A stretch of 64,000 bases of DNA, from NCBI GenBank assembly GCA_963665705.1, contig OY762448.1, forward strand, positions 2,356,001 to 2,420,000. Reading direction: 5' to 3'. The DNA comes from Saccharicrinis sp963665705 (GTDB lineage Bacteria; Bacteroidota; Bacteroidia; Bacteroidales; Marinilabiliaceae). The position numbers and the translations under genes are program-made. Positions 33,097 to 42,000 of this stretch are shown here, in pieces. Under the pieces are notes generated by a model. That model made no database searches. It had not been told where the DNA came from and saw nothing but the letters and a program-made list of their open reading frames with translations. Each line of letters begins with the position of its first letter. Position 1 is the first letter of the stretch.

Positions 33097-33378
33097 GAAT
33101 TCGTAAACAATTGTGATTATTGGATAGAATAAACTTATATTTATTGTAAATTTATCTACATATAATGCACGTTATCAATTGTATACATTATTCGGAAACA
33201 ATTATTAGTAACTGAGAATTATTCGGAAACAATTCGGAAACAAATATTGTATTCGTTGTAAATTCAGTTACGAATAATTTACACTAAAGGAAAGTAAATG
33301 CCTGTAAAGGCTAGTAAAGACAGGTATTATCGAAATTGATTGTAAATTTGAATACGATAATATTTGTGTCCTACAAGT
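33097..33378. other. Attachment region with integrase-site repeats
   Basis: The stretch between integrase and tRNA fragment contains no gene. It holds the two repeat families given in the next entry and an AT-rich spacer, as expected of the arm-binding region of an attachment site. Confidence 0.55.
33190..33318. repeat. Phased repeats between integrase and attachment core
   Basis: ATTCGGAAACA occurs at 33190, 33221 and 33232 (31 and 11 bases apart). A second series, [CG]TAAA at 33284, 33294, 33304 and 33314, is exactly 10 bases apart. Both lie between the integrase gene and the tRNA fragment, where tyrosine recombinases and accessory factors bind arm-type sites. Confidence 0.6.
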
Positions 33379-33429
33379 TTGAGGGCCGTGTGTACTACGT
33401 ACGTGCGGGTTCAAGTCCCGCCTTGGGCA
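33379..33429 (+). other. Attachment site: 3' part of tRNA-Leu(GAG) gene
   Basis: The sequence has the anticodon loop TTGAGGG (anticodon GAG), the 3' half of the anticodon stem CCGTG, a long variable arm, the T arm GCGGG-TTCAAGT-CCCGC, and the acceptor half CTTGGGC with discriminator A. No D arm or GCCCAAG acceptor half precedes it. The five bases before the loop (CAAGT) cannot pair fully with CCGTG, where an intact gene would have CACGG. This is the displaced 3' end left at the right boundary of the element; crossover lay at or just before the anticodon loop. Confidence 0.8.
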
Positions 33430-33436
33430 CAAAAAG

Positions 33437-33472
33437 AAACTCCCGGTTGATTTATTTAGCCGGGAGTTTTTT
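33437..33472 (+). terminator. Rho-independent terminator after the tRNA fragment
   Basis: A perfect 10-bp stem (AAACTCCCGG/CCGGGAGTTT) with a 13-base loop is followed by T residues. It would end transcription of the former tRNA-Leu gene, and belongs to the chromosome side. Confidence 0.85.
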
Positions 33473-33599
33473 GAATAATATCGTATAGAGCGCCATTATT
33501 AATCTTGTTTTCTCAAGATATCCTAAACTGCATCCATTATCAATGTTTATAACAGTAAAAGGGTCATGTCTGAATTCATAGATTAGATGAAAGTTTTAG

Positions 33600-33625
33600 G
33601 CGTGATATAATTAAATGAATCACGC
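33600..33625 (-). terminator. Possible weak terminator of trmO
   Basis: A 7-bp inverted repeat (GCGTGAT/ATCACGC) lies 12 bases after the trmO stop. The tail on the minus strand (CTAAAACTTTC) is only partly T-rich, so termination is uncertain. Confidence 0.4.
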
Positions 33626-33636
33626 TATTAAAAAAT

Positions 33637-34125
33637 TTAAATAAATCTAGCGTCAGAAGATACTACTTCAGCTGACATTTCAGGTGTTTGATTTTCTAAC
33701 CAACCAACTTTAACATTTTCTCTACTATCATATTGTGGCCAATAGGGTTTTATGTCGATTAATGGAGTCCCATCTAGCATGTCGACTTCTTCCACATATA
33801 AAATATTACCTTCAACTGCTATAAGTTTAACCGTAGACATTCCTAGAGCATTTGGACGGGTAGGGGATTTGCACGCAAAAATACCGTGCTCTTTTGTGTC
33901 CATAAATGGAGTAACTTTTAACTTGTATTCTTTTACTTTGTGCAAATGATAGAATAAAGTAATATGTGAAAATCCTTCAATATCAAGTAATCCATCCATA
34001 TACTCAGGATTAATAACAATTTTTCCTTTTACCGTTTTTGCTCCTGCTGGCTGAATTGGCATGTTTTCCAACGATTTGTGTGGAGTCTTAATATATCCAA
34101 TAGGATGAAATTCGATAGTTGCCAT
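33637..34125 (-). CDS. trmO: tRNA (N6-threonylcarbamoyladenosine(37)-N6)-methyltransferase TrmO family
   Basis: 162 residues. The family pattern is clear: FHPIGYIKTPH at the start, KIVINPEYMDGLLDIEGFSHI, and SPTRPNALGMS in the middle, with DMLDGTPLIDIKPYWPQYD near the end. The family transfers a methyl group from SAM to t6A37 of tRNA in the enterobacterial enzyme. This short form lacks the C-terminal ~70 residues of E. coli TrmO, as is common outside Proteobacteria, so activity may differ. It is the first chromosomal gene right of the attachment site, 45 bases downstream of the ModE-like gene on the same strand, perhaps one unit. Confidence 0.85.
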   Translation of the reverse strand: MATIEFHPIGYIKTPHKSLENMPIQPAGAKTVKGKIVINPEYMDGLLDIEGFSHITLFYHLHKVKEYKLKVTPFMDTKEHGIFACKSPTRPNALGMSTVKLIAVEGNILYVEEVDMLDGTPLIDIKPYWPQYDSRENVKVGWLENQTPEMSAEVVSSDARFI

Positions 34126-34170
34126 AATATTATATTTTTATTCGTTATTCATGTATATGTATCACGGGTT

Positions 34171-34521
34171 TCAAAAAAAACAAATCCATAGATCCTTTGA
34201 TAATTTTAAATTATTCTCATTTTGCTGGCCTTTCAGTTTTTCGAATTCAGAAATAGTCTTTTCTCCAAAATTAGTAAGCTCAGTTCCTCCTCCGTGACTA
34301 CCGCCTCTTTTATTTACGACTAGTGGCAAAGGCGATATTTCATTCATTTCTTTAATAAAGTGCCAGGCTTGTTGATAAGACATTTTAATTTCAGCAGAGG
34401 CCGCCCTTGTAGAACCCTTACGTTTAATAGCTTTTAATAATTCTATTCGTCTTTCATTTAGAAAACACTTTCCGAATTTTTTAATCTCAAAATTGTTATC
34501 TATATAAAATGGATTCTTCAT
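34171..34521 (-). CDS. ModE-type (LysR-like winged HTH) regulator
   Basis: 116 residues from the ATG at 34521. The N-terminal domain FGKCFLNERRIELLKAIKRKGSTRAASAEIKMSYQQAWHFIKEMNEISPLPLVVNKRGGSHGGGTELTNFG is the ModE N-terminal winged helix, with the conserved RGGSHGGG...LT wing. The molybdate-binding TOBE domains of full ModE are absent, so it probably acts as a simple regulator without that sensor. Single-domain forms are common in Bacteroidota. Its upstream region carries an 11-bp direct repeat (see next entry), likely its own operator. Confidence 0.85.
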   Translation of the reverse strand: MKNPFYIDNNFEIKKFGKCFLNERRIELLKAIKRKGSTRAASAEIKMSYQQAWHFIKEMNEISPLPLVVNKRGGSHGGGTELTNFGEKTISEFEKLKGQQNENNLKLSKDLWICFF

Positions 34522-34588
34522 ATTATATTTATTAATAAAAAACATACCAATATTTTATGGTGTTGATTATCAGTGATAAAATTTAAAG

Positions 34589-34636
34589 ATATTCTACATG
34601 AATGTTTACAAAATGAGAATATTCTACATTATTGTA
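34589..34636 (-). promoter_or_regulatory. Direct repeat upstream of the ModE-like gene
   Basis: ATATTCTACAT occurs at 34589 and 34619, exactly 30 bases apart. The second copy overlaps the palindrome CTACA-ttat-TGTAG (34623-34636). The copies sit 68-108 bases before the start codon, a good place for autoregulation. Confidence 0.45.
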
Positions 34637-34885
34637 GTATTTAAACTATCTTGGATGATTGAATTTAATCCTGTGTAATTATATAACTTGTTGGATTGAA
34701 TTTTTGCAAAAGGAGAATTCTATCAATTAAATAATTCCTATAGTCACAGGAAGGTATTTTAAACTACTAGATTTATTCTAAGGATAATAAATTTGATTTT
34801 TATTTCTTTAATCAGTCATTGTAAGGCCATAGATTGAAAAAGAATGCTACAAATTTATACAATCTGATTTTATTAAGATTTCAAA

Positions 34886-35011
34886 ATGAAAATTAAGTAT
34901 TTATTAGCTGTAATTTTGAAGTTTAGTAAAGTATATGTTATGGGAAAAAAGGTTTTTAAGTATATGGAAAGCCATAAAAAAGTAAGTGGCGCTGCAGGAA
35001 TTAGATTATAA
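34886..35011 (+). CDS. Possible 41-residue peptide
   Basis: An ATG-started frame encoding a Lys-rich peptide with one hydrophobic stretch at the start (YLLAVIL). It lies in the empty gap right of the ModE-like gene. No family, no clear promoter. It may be spurious; the intact start and stop and the distance to other genes are the only support. Confidence 0.25.
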   Translation: MKIKYLLAVILKFSKVYVMGKKVFKYMESHKKVSGAAGIRL

Positions 35012-35199
35012 TCAGATAATATCTATTTATTTAGGGGGTGTTTTCTTAATAGAGTAGATTTTTTACTTTAATTATAAATGCTTTAGTGTATGATTTAAAT
35101 ATGTTTATCAATTATTTGCAAATTAATTTACAAAAATATTTGAGATATATCTTGATATTAATTAATTTAATCGAATATTAAACCCAAAAAATCATATGT

Positions 35200-35367
35200 A
35201 TGAAACGTTTAGTAATCGCCATTATTTACTTAGTTTTTGCTATGTCATATATATTGTATCTTATATTTAAAGTCATCAAAATGCCTTTTGAGATATTATT
35301 TTCCGAAAGTCCCAGAAAGAGCTTGGAAAATAATTTAGTAAGAATGAAAGAATATATGCGTGCTTAA
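35200..35367 (+). CDS. Possible 55-residue membrane peptide
   Basis: An ATG-started frame with a single transmembrane segment (residues 4-23, LVIAIIYLVFAMSYILYLIF) and a basic C-terminus (PRKSLENNLVRMKEYMRA). A terminator hairpin with T-run follows on the same strand at 35496. Codon use looks like the neighbouring genes. No family is recognised. Confidence 0.45.
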   Translation: MKRLVIAIIYLVFAMSYILYLIFKVIKMPFEILFSESPRKSLENNLVRMKEYMRA

Positions 35368-35495
35368 TATCTGTAATTGAGTGCAGAGAGTTATTCACTC
35401 TGGATGGAAATCAATTCAAGCAAATTCTTCTGACTTAAAAACAAAATTTGAACAAATTAAAACACAAAAGATATTTTACTATTCGAAATATAAAT

Positions 35496-35528
35496 AACTC
35501 CTGGTTGAATTAACAATCAGGAGTTTTT
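35496..35528 (+). terminator. Hairpin terminator, probably bidirectional
   Basis: A stem of about 12 bp (AACTCCTGGTTG/CAATCAGGAGTT with one G:T pair) is followed by TTTTT on the plus strand and TTATTTATATTT on the minus strand. It can end the small gene on its left and the metal operon ending at 35537 on its right. Confidence 0.75.
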
Positions 35529-35536
35529 GCATTTAC

Positions 35537-35896
35537 TTATTTTTCTTTTTTTGTTGTCGTTGAAGGTCGTTCATACTTACAGCATCCAGGTAAAGCATTA
35601 TAAGTTTCATCCTTTGCCTTGTGCTTATCTGTATCATGTCCAACTTTTGCCAATGAAATTTGAACTTGATCTACACTTGTCTTAGATTCATCGAATGTAA
35701 GTTCAAGTATTTGAGTTTTCTTATCCCATTCGGCTTTTGATACACCTTCAATAGACTTGGCTGTTTTTTCAATGCGTGTTTTACACATACCACAGCTACC
35801 GTAAACTTTAAATTTCTCGGTTTTTGATTGTCCAAATACTGTTGTTAAACTTAAAAATACGATTGTAATTGTTAGATAAAATGCTTTTGTTTTCAT
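35537..35896 (-). CDS. Exported heavy-metal-associated (HMA) domain protein
   Basis: 119 residues. A signal peptide (residues 5-22) is followed by one HMA domain with the metal motif GSCGMCKTRIE (Cys near 35 and 38) and then a conserved tail YNALPGCCKY. The last pattern also ends both HMA domains of the adaptor encoded upstream. The protein should bind copper, silver or similar in the periplasm and pass it to the efflux pump. It is the last gene of the leftward metal operon, 34 bases after the adaptor. Confidence 0.85.
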   Translation of the reverse strand: MKTKAFYLTITIVFLSLTTVFGQSKTEKFKVYGSCGMCKTRIEKTAKSIEGVSKAEWDKKTQILELTFDESKTSVDQVQISLAKVGHDTDKHKAKDETYNALPGCCKYERPSTTTKKEK

Positions 35897-35930
35897 AATT
35901 GTAAAATTTAAATGTTATGATTCTTTAATG

Positions 35931-37808
35931 TTATTCCCTATACAAACAACATGCTGGAAGATTATTATATACATCATCCGGAGCTTTTTCTATATCCGTA
36001 TCATGCCCAACTTTTGCAATGGCTTTATGTATTTTTTCAAGTGATGTTTTATTCAGCAGATAAGTAATATGTAACATTTTATTGTCATCATTCCATTCTG
36101 CATATTCTACACCGGATACACTTTTAGCAGCTTCCTCAATACGGTCTTTGCACATGCCACAATTGCCGTATACTTTAAATGTCGATTCTTGTTTTTGCTC
36201 TACTTCTGCAGATTCAACTGTCCTTGTATAGTGACAACAAGCAGGAAGACTTTCATAAACATCATCAGGAGCAGTTTCCAGTTCCGTATCATAACCTGAT
36301 TTTGCTATTGCTTTATGTATATCCGCTAGTTTTACCTTGGCGTCATTATAATTAACATGAATCATATGTGTTTCCTGACTCCAATCTGCGTTACTCACTC
36401 CATCAAGCGACATAGCTGCTGTTTCAATGGTTTCTTCACACATGCCACAATTACCAGATACATTAAACATTGCATGCTGAGTATTTCCTTCTGCCTGGTC
36501 ATTCATATTCATTTCACTATGATTATGCCCAGTGGATACTTTCCCAGCTTCCGGATTCATCATACTTGGTAATCCAATCAATTGTGCTGCAGCATCAATC
36601 TTAAATACGCCATTTGTAGCTATTTCCTCACCTGGCTTCAGACCTCCCTTCACAACATAAAATGCTCCGGCTTCCGGTCCCAAAATAATTTCACGATATA
36701 AGAATGTAGGTGATTCCCGCTCCTGAACTTTAGTATACACTACTGCTCTTTTACCTGTCCATAATACCGCAGACTTTGGAATAATAACAGCTGTTTGACC
36801 TTCGGCAATTTTAGATTGTAGTACTCCATTGGCAAACATTTCTGGTTTTAAGCGTAAATCTTTATTATTAATCTCTGCTCGTACCTTAGCTACTCTTGTT
36901 TTGGAATCTATGAAAGGGTCAACATAGGTCACTTTTGTTTTAAATTCCTCACCTGGTAATGCCCGTAAAGTAAAGCTTATTTTATCACCAACTTTTATCC
37001 ACGGCAAATCTGTTTCATAAGCATCGAACAAAGCCCATAATTTGGTTAAATCTGCAACTTTAAATAAGGCTGTTCCTTCCTTCACATAGTCCCCCAGTGC
37101 CACATGACGCATAATAACCGTTCCAGTTATTGGTGACAGAACATCAAAATTGACTTTCGGCTCTCCCGATTGTTCAATATTATCAATTTGACTTTCTGAT
37201 AAATCCCATGCTTTTAATTTAGCTCTTGCAGCCTTATATAACGAAGGGTTATCTTCCTTGAATTCAGAAGCCTCAATTAACTCACGTTGTGCGCTAACTA
37301 AATTTGGAGAGTAAATAGTAGCTAATTTCTGTCCTTTACGAACATCTTGTCCTGTAAAATTGATAAAAAGTTCTTCAATACGCCCTCCAAAACGAGCGGT
37401 TAGTTCAGCAATTCGTCTTTCATCTACATTTAATTTCCCCTGCATAAATATAGTCTTAACAGGCTCATCAATAACTACTTTTGACGTTTGAATATCTGCT
37501 AATTTTGCAGCAGATTCACTCATTACAATTTCATTCAGGTCAGTATGTTCTCCACCTTCCATTGATGATAGAGGAATTAAATCCATAGCACAAATTGGGC
37601 ATTGACCAGGATTATCCTGCTTTATCTGAGGATGCATGGAACAGGTCCAAATGGTAGCTTTTTCTTCGTGATTATGAACTGCCTGTTCGTCTCCTGAACT
37701 ATTTGTATTACCTGATGGTGCAATGATCCATCCGATGACCAATCCTAAAATCAAAACACTCAGGATTAGTTTATAATTGCTTTTTATATTTTGAAATATT
37801 GTTTTCAT
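35931..37808 (-). CDS. CusB-like RND periplasmic adaptor with two C-terminal HMA domains
   Basis: 625 residues, about 200 longer than usual CusB-type adaptors. An N-terminal membrane anchor (11-30), then a heavy-metal-binding domain WTCSMHPQIKQDNPGQCPICAMDLIPL (about 53-79), then the barrel-hairpin-lipoyl and membrane-proximal adaptor domains (NVDERRIAELTARFGGRIEEL, GDYVKEGTALFKVADL). From about 440 on come two HMA domains, each with GNCGMC-x2-xIE and ending LPACC-x-Y. The extra domains likely deliver metal directly to the pump. Partners are the TolC-like and RND genes upstream. Confidence 0.9.
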   Translation of the reverse strand: MKTIFQNIKSNYKLILSVLILGLVIGWIIAPSGNTNSSGDEQAVHNHEEKATIWTCSMHPQIKQDNPGQCPICAMDLIPLSSMEGGEHTDLNEIVMSESAAKLADIQTSKVVIDEPVKTIFMQGKLNVDERRIAELTARFGGRIEELFINFTGQDVRKGQKLATIYSPNLVSAQRELIEASEFKEDNPSLYKAARAKLKAWDLSESQIDNIEQSGEPKVNFDVLSPITGTVIMRHVALGDYVKEGTALFKVADLTKLWALFDAYETDLPWIKVGDKISFTLRALPGEEFKTKVTYVDPFIDSKTRVAKVRAEINNKDLRLKPEMFANGVLQSKIAEGQTAVIIPKSAVLWTGKRAVVYTKVQERESPTFLYREIILGPEAGAFYVVKGGLKPGEEIATNGVFKIDAAAQLIGLPSMMNPEAGKVSTGHNHSEMNMNDQAEGNTQHAMFNVSGNCGMCEETIETAAMSLDGVSNADWSQETHMIHVNYNDAKVKLADIHKAIAKSGYDTELETAPDDVYESLPACCHYTRTVESAEVEQKQESTFKVYGNCGMCKDRIEEAAKSVSGVEYAEWNDDNKMLHITYLLNKTSLEKIHKAIAKVGHDTDIEKAPDDVYNNLPACCLYRE

Positions 37809-37849
37809 TTCTCTGTAATTATAACGTTATCACTTGATGAATACATTTG

Positions 37850-39082
37850 TTATTTACCCATTAAATAATGGATAAAAGCAACTGCGGCCTGTTTATCCGT
37901 ACGTGCTTTTTCTAACTCAAGATTATATTTTAACATGCGCCTTTCCATACGTAATATTTCCTCAAAGTTCTTATTGGCGTAGGCATATTCAGTTTCCAAT
38001 ATCTTTAAAGATTTTTTAGCGATGGTCAACTGCTTATCAAATAATTCAATCCGACGCTGGGCATCACGATAATCTTTCCAGGAATTCTCAAATACGGTTT
38101 CAAGAACATTTACTTTATCGATATGCTCGTAATTCTTTGCAGTTTCCAGATAAACTACTTCCTGAACCATGCTCTTGTATTTGTTTCGATACAAAGGGAT
38201 GGATAATCCTACTTTTGGAAATACAAAGGCATCCTTGCCTGATAAATTATTATCACCTTTTCCTATTGAAACATAGTCAATGCCAAGGCTAAATGTTGGA
38301 GCTCCCTGTTTTTTTGCCGCTTGTTTCTTAAACGCCAGAGCACTCTTTTGCATATCGATGCTTATGAGCTGGTGATTCTTTAATTGAATAGAATCCAATA
38401 CGGCATCCTTTGTATACAGAATATCTGTTGACCACAACTCTTTCGGAAAAGTAATTACCGCATTCTCCTCAGAATTCAGCAGGTTATTAAAAGATACTTC
38501 AAGCACTTCCTGCTTATCCCTTAAGAGTGCCAATTGATTTTCCAAATCATTAATCTCCATCTCAATCCTATATTGGTCTACAGCAGATACCTGATCTGCT
38601 TCAACCTTTACAATGGCCAACTTTTTAAAAGTATTCAGTATTTCAATGTTCTCCAAAGTGATCATAGTAGCCTTGTTATTGAAATACAGGTTGTACCAAT
38701 TAGATTTTACCTCATTAAAGAGTTTCGACTTGTTTTCTTCAAACACCTCATACAAGGCTTTGGCTTCTTCTATACTGGCATTTTCCTTAGCCTTTAATGT
38801 TCCAAACCAGGGAAACATTTGTGTGGCTGAAATCCTGAAATCCTGAGGACCATTTCGGGTTTCAACAGGTTGTATAAAATAAGCAAAGGCCAATTGCGGG
38901 TCGGGCAATGAACCGACTTGTGGTGCTTTTTCAAGAGCAGCCATGTATTTGTTGAAAGAGGCTTTTAAAGCAGGATTATTCTCTGCAGCCACCTGCAAAT
39001 AGTGGTTCAGTTCATCTTGTGCCTGCAAAACACCTGACAAACCTAATATCACAAATAATATATATATTCTAATATTTCTCAT
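37850..39082 (-). CDS. TolC-family outer-membrane efflux protein
   Basis: 410 residues. Signal peptide 1-21, then two repeats of the outer-membrane efflux protein fold with long coiled-coil helices (YLQVAAENNPALKASFNKYMAALEKAPQVGSLPDP, and later AYANKNFEEILRMERRMLKYNLELEKARTDKQAAVAFIHYLMGK). It forms the exit channel for the RND pump. It lies three bases downstream of the pump gene and 41 bases upstream of the adaptor gene, so the complete tripartite system is in one operon. Confidence 0.9.
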   Translation of the reverse strand: MRNIRIYILFVILGLSGVLQAQDELNHYLQVAAENNPALKASFNKYMAALEKAPQVGSLPDPQLAFAYFIQPVETRNGPQDFRISATQMFPWFGTLKAKENASIEEAKALYEVFEENKSKLFNEVKSNWYNLYFNNKATMITLENIEILNTFKKLAIVKVEADQVSAVDQYRIEMEINDLENQLALLRDKQEVLEVSFNNLLNSEENAVITFPKELWSTDILYTKDAVLDSIQLKNHQLISIDMQKSALAFKKQAAKKQGAPTFSLGIDYVSIGKGDNNLSGKDAFVFPKVGLSIPLYRNKYKSMVQEVVYLETAKNYEHIDKVNVLETVFENSWKDYRDAQRRIELFDKQLTIAKKSLKILETEYAYANKNFEEILRMERRMLKYNLELEKARTDKQAAVAFIHYLMGK

Positions 39083-39085
39083 GTC

Positions 39086-42000
39086 TTAAGCTTTTTCCGG
39101 GTTATTCTTCTTTATTTTTGCTTCCTGCCACATGCTATAAAGCACCGGAACCACAAACATGGTTAAGACTTCAATGGTCATACCTCCAAATAAAGGGATG
39201 GCCATTGGAACCATTATATCAGAACCTTTACCTGTAGAGGTTAATACTGGCAAAAGTGCAATGATGGTTGTAGCAGTAGTCATTATGGCCGGACGTACAC
39301 GTTTAGAACCTGCATCCAGAACTAAAGCCCTCACTTCCTTTATCGTTTTTGGCTTTCTTTTTTCCTGAAGTTGTTTGATATATGTACTGATTAAAACACC
39401 ATCATCTGTAGCAACACCAAACAGGGCAATAAAACCAACCCAAACTGCCACACTCAGGTTGATGGTATTAACCTGAAACAGATTTCGTAAACTCATTCCT
39501 GCAACTGAACCATCCATAAACCAGGGCTGACCATACAACCATAGCATTATGAATCCACCTGATAAGGCCACAATAATACCAGAGAAAATCAAACTGGTGG
39601 AAATAACTGACCTAAACTGGAAGTACAGTATGAGGAAGATGATAATTAAGGATATCGGAATTACAATAAGCAGGCGATTGGTAGCACGTATCTGATTTTC
39701 ATAATTACCGGTAAACTTATAACTCACCCCGGCAGGAAGAGAAAATGCTCCATTATCCATTTGTTCCTTTAGGTACTTTTGTGCATTTTCAACCACATCC
39801 ACTTCTGCAAAACCTTCCTTTTTATCAAAAATTACATATCCCACCAAAAAGGTATCTTCACTTTTAATCATCTGAGGACCTCTCTCATAATGCAAGGTCA
39901 CTAATTCTCCTAAAGGAATTTGGGCTCCTGAAGGTGTTGGAATTAAAATACGCTTCAGATCATCCGGATTATCCCTGAATTCACGAGCATAACGCAGTCT
40001 TACAGGAAAACGCTCTCTACCTTCAACTGTTGTAGTAAGTGGCATACCTCCAATAGCACTACCAATAACAGCCTGCAGGTTTTTTACGCTCAACCCATAT
40101 CGGGCAATGGCATCCCTGTTGATTTCCATTTCAAGGTAGGGTTTACCAACTACACGGTCGGCAAAAACAGACATACCCTGTACACCTTCAACATTCTTTA
40201 ATTGTTTTTCAAGTTCAAAACCTACTGCTTCAATACTTTCAAGGTCTGGGCCATACACCTTAATACCCATTGGAGCGCGCATACCAGTTTGTAACATCAC
40301 CAATCGTGTTGAAATAGGCTGCAACTTAGGTGCTGATGTTAAACCCGGTATATTACTTTTATCAATGATGGCCTGCCAAATATCATCAGGCGACTTAATT
40401 TCTTTGCGCCATTGCCTGAAGTACTCCCCATTATTGTCAATGGTTAAATTCTCCTTGTCAATCAAACGAAATGCTTCTTCTTTTGGATTATAGGTTGAAC
40501 CATCTTTCAATATAAAGGCACCTTCTTTGTTTGTTTTAAATCGCATGCGATGCCCTTTTTCATTCAGAATGTATTCCGGTTTATAATTGATAACATTCTC
40601 ATACATAGAAGTAGGAGCAGGGTCTAAGGCCGAATTCACGCGTCCCCACTTTCCTACCACCGTTTCAACTTCAGGTATTGAGTTCACCTGCTTGTCGAGA
40701 ATACGGATAACTTCAAGGTTTTCTTCGATACCAGAGTGAGGCATTGTTGTTGGCATTAATAAAAATGAACCTTCATCCAGAGAGGGCATAAACTCTTTAC
40801 CTATGCCAGGTAGTTTTTTATCCAAATAAGCATATGAATCGGTGTTTTTTAAGAATTGAGGTAAAAAACTAAATAACTTATCAAAGCCTTGCCAACTTGT
40901 TATTCCAAACAATACCACAAATATAGGTACAGCTAAAAAAGTCCATTTGTTATCCAAACACCATTGTAAGATGCGTTTATAGAACACCACTACTAACGAC
41001 ATACTACCTAATACAGTTGTAACGATAGCTATTACAAACAAGAAATTTGCAAACATGCTGTTTTGTGCCCCAAGTGGCATCCATGCCTTTGTTAAAAAGA
41101 ATACAACAACTACAACCGTAATAGCAATATTTATTAGATTAATCCAGTTCTTCTGGTGCTCTTTCCATCTGTAAGCGAGTAAACCATTGATACCAAATGC
41201 AGAAATAGCCAGAGCTATATAATTACCAGAAGCGATTGAAAGAACAACTCCTGCTACAACCAGAATAATATTACCCAATCGCTGGTAGCGCTTTTTATCA
41301 ATCTTGATGGAGAAAATTAAGTGCGCCAAGGTTGGTATTATGATCAAACCAATTAATAATGCCGAAATCATGGTAAAAGTTTTTGTGAAAGCCAGTGGCT
41401 TAAACAGTTTTCCTTCGGCAGCTTCCATAGCAAATACAGGTAAGAAACTGATAATAGTAGTAGATAATGCTGTAATAACAGCTCCTGCAACTTCGGTGGT
41501 TGCCGTATACACAACAGTAAGTAACTCTTTTCCTTTTGCTCCTTTATTTTCGGGCAATTCAATATGCCGGATAATATTTTCAACAAAAACAACACCTACG
41601 TCTACCATCACACCAATCGCAATTGCAATACCTGAAAGGGCAACAATATTGGCATCAACCCCAAACTGTCGCATGGTGATAAAAGTGATCAATACTCCAA
41701 TTGGCAGTAGACTGGAAATAAGAAATGAGGCACGCAGGTTAAAAACCAACACAATCACCACCAGAATACTAATTAATAATTCAAGTGAGATGGCTTCCTC
41801 CAGCGTTCCCAACGTTTCTTTAATCAATCCTGTACGATCATAAAAAGGTACAATGGTAACTTTAGACACGGTACCATCAGCTAATGTTTTAGAAGGCAGG
41901 CCTGGTTCAATCTCAGCAATCTTGGCCTTCATATTTTCGATGGTTTTAAGTGGATTGGCTCCATAACGAGCCACAACAACTCCACCTACGGCTTCTGCGC

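Larger units (their letters stand above)
1..33429. mobile_element. Integrated virus-like or integrative element, left end outside window
   Basis: The segment is bounded on the right by a 3' fragment of a tRNA-Leu gene next to a tyrosine integrase gene, the usual layout of an element integrated at a tRNA 3' end. The fragment faces right, so the reconstituted intact tRNA should lie beyond the left edge of the window and everything between is the element, at least 33 kb. All resolved genes point left. A putative structural operon, a cargo block and a replication/integration block follow each other. No portal, terminase, tail, relaxase or type IV secretion gene is seen. The nature (tailless virus, satellite or other) is inference. 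The cargo block at 7616-23635 could be a later insertion. Confidence 0.65.
34546..35536. other. Near-empty 990-bp gap with two small reading frames
   Basis: The stretch holds the putative operator at 34589-34636, small reading frames on the plus strand at 34886-35011 and 35200-35367, and a terminator at 35496-35528. Otherwise it is AT-rich with no recognisable gene. Confidence 0.5.
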
